64,000 bases of DNA. Origin: Acidaminococcaceae bacterium (GTDB taxonomy: Bacteria > Bacillota > Negativicutes > Acidaminococcales > Acidaminococcaceae). The notes beneath the pieces are model-generated. The model did no database searches and was not told the DNA's origin. It worked only from the letters and a program-made list of their open reading frames with translations. Positions 58,444 to 64,000 of the stretch are shown here, piece after piece. Position 1 is the first letter of the stretch, and each line of letters opens with the position of its first letter. The DNA is taken from NCBI GenBank assembly GCA_022484685.1, contig JAKVKY010000002.1:58495-122494 (forward strand), written 5' to 3'. The position numbers were made by a program, and so were the translations under genes.

Positions 58444-59691
58444 TTGAAGAGAAGAGTCGTAGTAACAGGTTTAGGCGCTGTAACTCCTATCGGTAATGAT
58501 GTGGAGACATTCTGGAATAACCTGATTGCCGGCAAGTCCGGTATCGGCCATATTACCCAGTTTGATACCAGCGATTCTAAGGTCACCATCGCCGGTGAAG
58601 TTAAAGATTTTGATTACACCCAGTATATCGACAAAAAAGAAGGCCGCCGCATGGACCGGGTGGATCAGTTTGCCGTCACCGTGGCTAAACAGGCCGTGGC
58701 TGACGCTAAGCTGGATTTAAAGACCATTGAGCCGACCCGTTGCGGCGTGTGCGTGGGTACCGGTATCGGTGGTATCCATACTTTCCTGGATCAGGCGAAG
58801 GTATATTTTGAGAAAGGCGCCAGCCGGATCAGTCCTTTCTTTATCCCTATGGATATTCCCAACATGCCGGCAGGCCAGATCGGTATTGCTTTAGGCTTTA
58901 AGGGCCCCAACACGGCGGTAGTTACCGCTTGTGCTACGGGTACTAACTGCATTGGCGACGCTATGCGCACCATCCAGTACGGTGATGCGGACGTGATGAT
59001 CGCCGGTGGCACCGAAGCAGCTATTTCGCCTATCGCCATCGCCGGTTTTGCCAACATGAAGGCGCTGAGCACCAATAATGAGCACCCGGAAAAGGCCAGC
59101 TGCCCCTTTGATAAGAAACGTAGCGGTTTCGTCATGGGCGAAGGCGCCGGCGTGGTGCTGCTGGAAGAATTAGAGCATGCTAAGAAACGCGGCGCGCATA
59201 TTTACGCAGAAATCGTCGGCTACGGCCTGAACTGTGATGCTTACCATGTGACTGCTCCCGATCCCAGCGGCGATATGACGGTAGCGTGTATCCTGGATGC
59301 GATTAAGGATGCAGGCATGGTGCCGGAAGACATTAACTATATTAATGCCCATGGTACGTCTACCCACCGCAACGATTTGAACGAGAGCCTGGCCCTGAAG
59401 AGAATTTACGGCGAGAAGGCTAAGAATGTACCGATGAGTTCCATCAAGTCCATGACCGGCCACCTGCTGGGTGCCGCCGGCGGCGTGGAAGCCGTGGCTA
59501 CGGTGTTAACCATCGTCAACGGTATCATGCCTCCTACCATCAACTATGAAGACGTGGATGCCGAAGAAGGCATGGACCTGGATTATGTGCCGAACACGGC
59601 CCGCAAGGCTGACGTGAAGGTCGCTATGTCCAATAACTTTGGCTTTGGCGGTCATAATGCCAGCATCGTCTTCAAAAAGTACGCAGAATAA
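58444..59691 (+). CDS. fabF: 3-oxoacyl-ACP synthase II FabF
   Basis: FabF (EC 2.3.1.179) extends acyl chains. The protein is about 415 residues. It begins KRRVVVTGLGAVTPIGNDVE, with the catalytic Cys in TACATGTNCIG and His residues in NAHGTSTHRND and SMTGHLLGAAGG. The start is TTG 58444 just after GAGGTGAT; an in-frame GTG at 58435 is the alternative. It is the last fab gene before rnc. Confidence 0.95.
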   Translation: MKRRVVVTGLGAVTPIGNDVETFWNNLIAGKSGIGHITQFDTSDSKVTIAGEVKDFDYTQYIDKKEGRRMDRVDQFAVTVAKQAVADAKLDLKTIEPTRCGVCVGTGIGGIHTFLDQAKVYFEKGASRISPFFIPMDIPNMPAGQIGIALGFKGPNTAVVTACATGTNCIGDAMRTIQYGDADVMIAGGTEAAISPIAIAGFANMKALSTNNEHPEKASCPFDKKRSGFVMGEGAGVVLLEELEHAKKRGAHIYAEIVGYGLNCDAYHVTAPDPSGDMTVACILDAIKDAGMVPEDINYINAHGTSTHRNDLNESLALKRIYGEKAKNVPMSSIKSMTGHLLGAAGGVEAVATVLTIVNGIMPPTINYEDVDAEEGMDLDYVPNTARKADVKVAMSNNFGFGGHNASIVFKKYAE

Positions 59692-59703
59692 GCCGGGGGC
59701 TTG

Positions 59704-60486
59704 ATGATGTCAGAGCATAATGATGATAGTTTCCTGGCAGAAACCAGGTTTGTAACTCTTAGTGCCCAGCGCCGGGAACAGCTGGAGCAGTTCTGCCAGC
59801 GTCTGGGTATCCATATGGATCACCTGGAGCTGCTGGACCGGGGTTTGACGCACACATCTTTTGCCCATGAGACGCCCAAGGTGCCCCACAATTCTCATAA
59901 CGAACGTCTGGAATTCCTGGGCGATTCGGTGTTGAGCCTGGTGGTCAGTACGTATTTATTTAAAAAGTATCGTAAGTTTGACGAGGGGCGCATGACCAAG
60001 CTGCGGGCGCAGTTAGTCTGTGAGTCTTCCCTGTACAAATGCGCGGTGGAACTTGGTTTTGGCGAGGTCCTGAACCTGGGTCACGGCGAAGAATGTACCG
60101 GCGGACGGGAACGTCCTTCCATCCTGGCCGATGCTTTTGAGGCCGTGCTGGGTGCGTATTACCTGGATCAGGGTTTTGAAGCGGCCCAGACTTATCTGCT
60201 CCGTTTCATGCAGCAGGAGATTGATTCCGTGTGCGAAGGTCAGTTCTTGTGGGGCGACTACAAGAGCCGTTTCCAGGAACTGGTACAAGGCAAGACGGAT
60301 CTGGCCAACATCCGTTATGAGACTATCGGGTACAAGGGTCCGGAACATGACCGGATCTTTAAGGCCGGCGTCTTTTTGGATGACCAGCAGTTAGGTACCG
60401 GCGAAGGCCGGACCAAAAAAGAAGCAGAACAGCAGGCAGCCAAGGAAGCTATTGACTTTCTGAAGGCTGCCGCACCTAATACATAA
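59704..60486 (+). CDS. rnc: Ribonuclease III
   Basis: RNase III (EC 3.1.26.3) cuts double-stranded RNA in rRNA and mRNA processing. At 260 residues it is slightly long at its N-terminus. The catalytic signature is HNERLEFLGDSVLSLVVSTY, with the second acidic motif DAFEAVLGAYYLDQG and a C-terminal dsRNA-binding domain (YKSRFQELVQ ... TKKEAEQQAAKEAIDFL). Two adjacent ATGs (59704, 59707) are possible starts. It follows fabF by 12 bases and overlaps the radical SAM gene by one base. Confidence 0.95.
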   Translation: MMSEHNDDSFLAETRFVTLSAQRREQLEQFCQRLGIHMDHLELLDRGLTHTSFAHETPKVPHNSHNERLEFLGDSVLSLVVSTYLFKKYRKFDEGRMTKLRAQLVCESSLYKCAVELGFGEVLNLGHGEECTGGRERPSILADAFEAVLGAYYLDQGFEAAQTYLLRFMQQEIDSVCEGQFLWGDYKSRFQELVQGKTDLANIRYETIGYKGPEHDRIFKAGVFLDDQQLGTGEGRTKKEAEQQAAKEAIDFLKAAAPNT

Positions 60487-61454
60487 TGGCGATTTTACCT
60501 ATCTTCGTGCCCCAGGCGGCTTGTCCCCATCAATGTGTCTTCTGTAACCAGAGGACCATCAGCGGGGAAAAGCGTACCGGCCTGGCGGGCGTCTTAAGAC
60601 AGATTCATACCTGGTTGCCTCGTTTGCACCGTACGGCGGCGAACGAGGCTGCTTTTTACGGCGGCAGTTTTACCGGCCTGCCCTTAGGGGAGCAGGCCCG
60701 GTATCTGGCACCGGTAGAAGCACTGCTTAAGGCGCGGGTGATAGGGAAGATCAGACTCTCCACGCGTCCCGATTATATCGACGAGACGCGTCTTTTATTT
60801 TTACGGCAGCACCAGGTGACCCTGGTGGAGCTGGGCGCCCAGTCCCTGGATGACCGGGTGCTGCAGCTGGCCGGACGGGGCCATACGGCGGCGCAGGTGA
60901 CCCGGGCGGTACAGCTCTTGCGGCAGTACCATTTTCAGGTAGGCCTGCAGTTTATGGTGGGCCTGCCGGGGCAGGACTGGAACTCGCTCAGGGCTACGGC
61001 CGCCCGGGCGGTGCAGCTGCATCCGGATATCGCCCGCATTTATCCGCTGCTGGTGATTAAGGACACGCCGCTGGCCAAAATGTATGCTCAGGGCCGGTAT
61101 CAGCCTTTAAGTTTAGAGGTCGCGGTAGCCCAGGCGGCGTTTTTATACGAGCAGCTGACAGGGGCCGGCATCAAGGTGATCCGGGTGGGCCTGCAGCCGG
61201 ATGCGGAACTGTGCCAGCCGGGCAATATCCTGGCCGGGCCGTTTCATCCCAGCATGGGGGAGCTGGTGCAGGGTTATCTGCGGCAGCAGCAGGTGGCCGC
61301 TATCTTGCGGCGGCAAAAATATGTCCCCGCAGACCAGGTGCTCCTCCGTTTTCCCAAACGGCTGGAATCCCAGATGCGGGGACAGCATAATGTCAATGTT
61401 AAGTTGTGGCGGGAACTGGTGGCACCAGCGACACTGATCCTGGAACGTTTTTAA
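60486..61454 (+). CDS. Radical SAM protein, Elp3-like without acetyltransferase domain
   Basis: This 322-residue radical SAM protein is of the kind found next to rnc in Firmicutes and often named elongator complex protein 3. The cluster motif is CPHQCVFC near the N-terminus; YGGSFTGLPLGEQ, STRPDYID, VELGAQSLDDRVLQLAGRGH and GLQFMVGLPGQ follow. The C-terminal GNAT domain of true Elp3 is missing, so its substrate is uncertain. Its start overlaps the rnc stop (TAATG), so the two are coupled. Confidence 0.87.
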   Translation: MAILPIFVPQAACPHQCVFCNQRTISGEKRTGLAGVLRQIHTWLPRLHRTAANEAAFYGGSFTGLPLGEQARYLAPVEALLKARVIGKIRLSTRPDYIDETRLLFLRQHQVTLVELGAQSLDDRVLQLAGRGHTAAQVTRAVQLLRQYHFQVGLQFMVGLPGQDWNSLRATAARAVQLHPDIARIYPLLVIKDTPLAKMYAQGRYQPLSLEVAVAQAAFLYEQLTGAGIKVIRVGLQPDAELCQPGNILAGPFHPSMGELVQGYLRQQQVAAILRRQKYVPADQVLLRFPKRLESQMRGQHNVNVKLWRELVAPATLILERF

Positions 61455-62122
61455 TCCCAGGTCATGCCTTCGCCTGGTTTTACGATGCAGACTTTGCTCT
61501 GCGTGTGGGCTTCCACATCCTTTTTAAAAGCTTCCGGGTCCTGGGCAATCACGGGCCAGGTGTTATAGTGGATGGGAATGACCACCTTGGCGCCCAGCAT
61601 GCCGGCTGCTAAAGCCGCATCTTTGGGGTCCATGGTGAAGTTGCCGCCGATGGGCAGCAGCGCGTAGTCAAACGGGTCCAGCTTCGGCAGCAGCGCCATA
61701 TCCCCGAACAGGGAAGTGTCGCCGGCAAAGTAGAATTTAGTACCGTGGAAATCGATGATAAAGCCGCAGGCATGACCACCGGCAATGCCGCTGCCGTGGA
61801 AAGCAGGGGTGACGCGCACTTTGCCGAAAGGAAAAGTGTAGGTGCCGCCGATATGCATGGCGTGAGCCTTGCAGTTATAGCTGCTGGCCTCGTTGGCAAT
61901 CTCCGCCGTGGTGATGATGAGGGCGCCGGTACGTTTGGCTAACTCATAGGCGCAGCCCAGATGGTCGCCGTGGGCGTGGGTGATGAAGATATAATTTACC
62001 TTTAAGTCCTGCAGGCGGACGCCTTGAGGATTGCCGTCCAGGAAGGGATCGCAGATCAGCGTTTCCCCGTTCTTGGTAACGGTAAAGCAGGCATGATGGA
62101 TATACTTGAATTCAGCAGACAT
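61451..62122 (-). CDS. Metal-dependent hydrolase, MBL-fold UPF0173 family
   Basis: The protein is about 223 residues with a metallo-beta-lactamase fold: FKYIHHACFTV, the HxHxDH motif in FITHAHGDHLGCAYEL, FYFAGDTSLFGDM and the C-terminal IPIHYNTWPVI. The family acts on unknown small substrates. ATG 62122 has AAAGGAGG 7 bases upstream; two nearer in-frame ATG codons are too close to the site. Its 3' end overlaps the convergent radical SAM gene by 4 bases. Confidence 0.9.
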   Translation of the reverse strand: MSAEFKYIHHACFTVTKNGETLICDPFLDGNPQGVRLQDLKVNYIFITHAHGDHLGCAYELAKRTGALIITTAEIANEASSYNCKAHAMHIGGTYTFPFGKVRVTPAFHGSGIAGGHACGFIIDFHGTKFYFAGDTSLFGDMALLPKLDPFDYALLPIGGNFTMDPKDAALAAGMLGAKVVIPIHYNTWPVIAQDPEAFKKDVEAHTQSKVCIVKPGEGMTWD

Positions 62123-62267
62123 GGTCATTCCTCCTTTTAGCATCAGTGCTACTAAGCGTCAAATTACAATGCAACTTGCTTAAAACTATTATACCATAAG
62201 TAGCTTCCTGCAGAAAGTTTTGCATAAATACTCCTGATAGAGTAAAATCAGAGGATAAGGAGTGTAC

Positions 62268-63491
62268 ATGATGATAAATTACCGCAAATTGATGTTAGCC
62301 TTGCTGGTGGGTGCCAGCGTTTTGGCTACGGCGACCCCGGTTTTGGCACGGAGCAACGGAGCCAGCGTCCTCACCCCGGAAGAGCAGGCCTTTACCCGCA
62401 GCCGTCAGAGTGGCGTCAAGTATGTGGCTGTGGAACAGACGGCGCCGGCCCAGGAGGTAGAAAGCCTGGAAAGTAAGGCTGCCGCCAAGGCCGCTAAGCA
62501 TCACAAACATAAAAAACAACAGCAGGAAGCACAGCTGGAACCGGAGTATAATACCCCGGCGGCACCGGAAAAAACCAGTTCCCGGAAACGGAAAAAGTCT
62601 GCCGAGCGTGGCAGTGTCCTTTCCCCGGAGGAACAGGAATTTACCAGGGAGCGCCAGGCCGGTTTAACCAAGGCCGTGGAGCAGCCGGAACCGGTACGTC
62701 AGGCACCGGCGGTAAGCCAGCCCTCTGCAGCAGCGCAAAGCCCCTGGGCTCAGGCGGCTGCTACCAGGACTAAGTCCGGCCGGAAGCCGGCAGCTCCGCT
62801 TTCCTGGGAAGAGCAGGCCGACCGGGAAGTGGCGGCGGATAAACGGGCCAAAAGGATCCAGGGACCCCAGGTGGTTCCGGAAACGCCCGCAGGCTATAAA
62901 CCTCAGTTCCTGCTGCCCGGTAATTATCAGGAAGTAACTATTTTTGGACCGGCGCTGGCTACGGAAGCTCAAGCTGTGGGATTACTCAAGATTATTAATC
63001 CCCAGCCCAAGCTGACCTGTACCCCGGCGGAAATCGTACATTACTACTGGCAGGAAGCCGGCCGGGAAGGTATCCGTCCCGACGTGGCTTTTGCCCAGGC
63101 CATCCTGGAAAGTGGTTCCTTCCGCTTCGGCGGCGATGTGCTGCCCAGCCAGAATAATTTCTGCGGTCTGGGAACCGTGGGCGGCGGCGTCAAAGGCGCT
63201 ACCTTTAAAACACCGGAATTAGGTGCCCGGGCGCATATCCAGCATCTGCTGGCCTATACGTCCAAGCGGCCCCATGGCAAGATTGTCGATCCCCGTTACG
63301 AACTGGCCCATAAGGTACGCCTGCGCGACGGTTTGTGCACTACCTGGTATCAGCTGAACGGCAACTGGGCCACCAGCAAATATTATGCGGAAAAGATCCT
63401 GACCGTCTGGCAGCGGATGCTGGGCTATAAGGATTTAGGCGGCGTGCCGGTACAGTCCGATGTCCTGGCGTACGGGAGGCTGGGTAAATAA
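62268..63491 (+). CDS. Exported glucosaminidase-domain protein (peptidoglycan hydrolase)
   Basis: The protein is about 407 residues. A signal peptide (LMLALLVGASVLATATPVLA) precedes a low-complexity region with a repeated motif, SVLTPEEQAFTRSRQSG and SVLSPEEQEFTRERQAG, plus a weaker third copy APLSWEEQADREVAADK. The C-terminal domain (about 250-390) is of the glucosaminidase family with AFAQAILESGSFRFGG (catalytic Glu), NNFCGLGTVGG and GARAHIQHLLAYTS. It probably cuts the peptidoglycan glycan strand in the cell wall. AAGGAG precedes two ATGs (62268, 62271). trmL overlaps its stop by one base. Confidence 0.88.
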   Translation: MMINYRKLMLALLVGASVLATATPVLARSNGASVLTPEEQAFTRSRQSGVKYVAVEQTAPAQEVESLESKAAAKAAKHHKHKKQQQEAQLEPEYNTPAAPEKTSSRKRKKSAERGSVLSPEEQEFTRERQAGLTKAVEQPEPVRQAPAVSQPSAAAQSPWAQAAATRTKSGRKPAAPLSWEEQADREVAADKRAKRIQGPQVVPETPAGYKPQFLLPGNYQEVTIFGPALATEAQAVGLLKIINPQPKLTCTPAEIVHYYWQEAGREGIRPDVAFAQAILESGSFRFGGDVLPSQNNFCGLGTVGGGVKGATFKTPELGARAHIQHLLAYTSKRPHGKIVDPRYELAHKVRLRDGLCTTWYQLNGNWATSKYYAEKILTVWQRMLGYKDLGGVPVQSDVLAYGRLGK

Positions 63492-63961
63492 TGCTGAACA
63501 TTGTCCTTTTTCAACCGGAGATTCCGGCTAACACCGGCAATATCGCCAGGTTATGCGCCGTCACCGGCTGCCATCTGCATCTGGTACGGCCCCTGGGTTT
63601 TAATACGGATGACAAGACTTTAAAACGCGCCGGTCTGGATTACTGGCACCTGGTGGATATTCATTATTACGACAGCCTGGAAGAAGTGCTGGCCAAATAT
63701 CAGGACCAGCCGCAGTATTTTTTAACTTCCCATGGTCATAAACGCTACACGGACGTGCACTACAGCGTGGACAGTGTGCTGGTCTTTGGCCGGGAGACGG
63801 CGGGACTGCCGGACTGGGTACATCAAAAATATGCGGCGCAGTGTCTGCGTATTCCCATGGTCCGGGAAGCCCGCTGCCTAAACTTAAGCAATTCCGTGGC
63901 GGTGGTGGCTTACGAGGCCCTGCGGCAGCAGCCGGATTTTGCCGGCCTCATCGTGGAATAG
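63491..63961 (+). CDS. trmL: tRNA (cytidine/uridine-34 2'-O)-methyltransferase TrmL
   Basis: TrmL is a SPOUT-class methyltransferase that 2'-O-methylates the wobble base of tRNA-Leu. The 156-residue protein has NIVLFQPEIPANTGNIARLC, LHLVRPLGFNTDDKTLKRAGLD, VFGRETAGLP and the knot motif CLNLSNSVAVVAYEALRQ. It is one base into the end of the glucosaminidase gene (TAATG). The remaining bases to 64000 hold no feature. Confidence 0.95.
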   Translation: MLNIVLFQPEIPANTGNIARLCAVTGCHLHLVRPLGFNTDDKTLKRAGLDYWHLVDIHYYDSLEEVLAKYQDQPQYFLTSHGHKRYTDVHYSVDSVLVFGRETAGLPDWVHQKYAAQCLRIPMVREARCLNLSNSVAVVAYEALRQQPDFAGLIVE

Positions 63962-64000
63962 GCAGCGGTACGGCTGTTATTTATCTGGCAGAGAGTACAC

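Overview
The window looks like chromosomal DNA of an anaerobic Firmicute, most likely of the class Negativicutes. The reasons are an apparent GC content in the mid-50s, strong AGGAGG ribosome sites, TATAAT/TTGACA promoters with 17-base spacers, a FapR-type fatty-acid operon using FabK, a tmRNA tag ending LALAA, ECF S-components (BioY, ThiT) and an [FeFe]-hydrogenase-like sensor. The class is an inference; no 16S rRNA or ribosomal marker set is present. There is no convincing prophage, IS element or CRISPR array.

Region by region. (1) 1-10.4 kb: a glycogen operon, glgD (5' cut), glgP, glgB, glgA and a GH13-GH77 fusion. (2) 10.4-20.4 kb: an accessory stretch with an OLD-like ATPase/TOPRIM nuclease carrying a C2H2-like finger, a secreted serine hydrolase, a GNAT enzyme, a sialidase-like protein overlapping a subtype B tannase-like esterase, bioY under a BirA-like operator, a GDSL hydrolase and thiT. 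(3) 20.6-22 kb: tmRNA and a flavin reductase. (4) 22.1-38 kb: a dense signalling region with a propeller-HD-GYP phosphodiesterase, two hybrid histidine kinases, a metal-linked small membrane protein, an alarmone synthetase next to an alarmone hydrolase, a FIST sensor, a ferredoxin/[FeFe]-hydrogenase-like/GGDEF-like/EAL protein and a PucR/CdaR-type regulator. (5) 38-46 kb: ppdK with a MatC-like carboxylate carrier, a DMT exporter, a lipoprotein, a sirtuin, tRNA-Pro and a small DnaA-N-like protein. (6) 46-64 kb: housekeeping genes, namely mscL-tyrS, lapA, rsmD-coaD, tmcAL, yceD-rpmF, fapR-plsX-fabH-fabD-fabG-acpP-fabK-fabF-rnc, a radical SAM protein, an MBL hydrolase, a glucosaminidase and trmL.

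How it fits together. PpdK and the carboxylate carrier could feed gluconeogenesis and so glycogen storage. The signalling block holds two likely c-di-GMP phosphodiesterases but no intact diguanylate cyclase. The FIST plus hydrogenase-like EAL pair is the best candidate for an undescribed system: a ligand- and redox-responsive c-di-GMP switch beside an alarmone synthetase/hydrolase pair.

A second pattern is a set of short tandem duplications at gene borders (13.6, 14.4, 33.9, 36.7 and 43.4 kb). Three of them contain or begin at stop codons.
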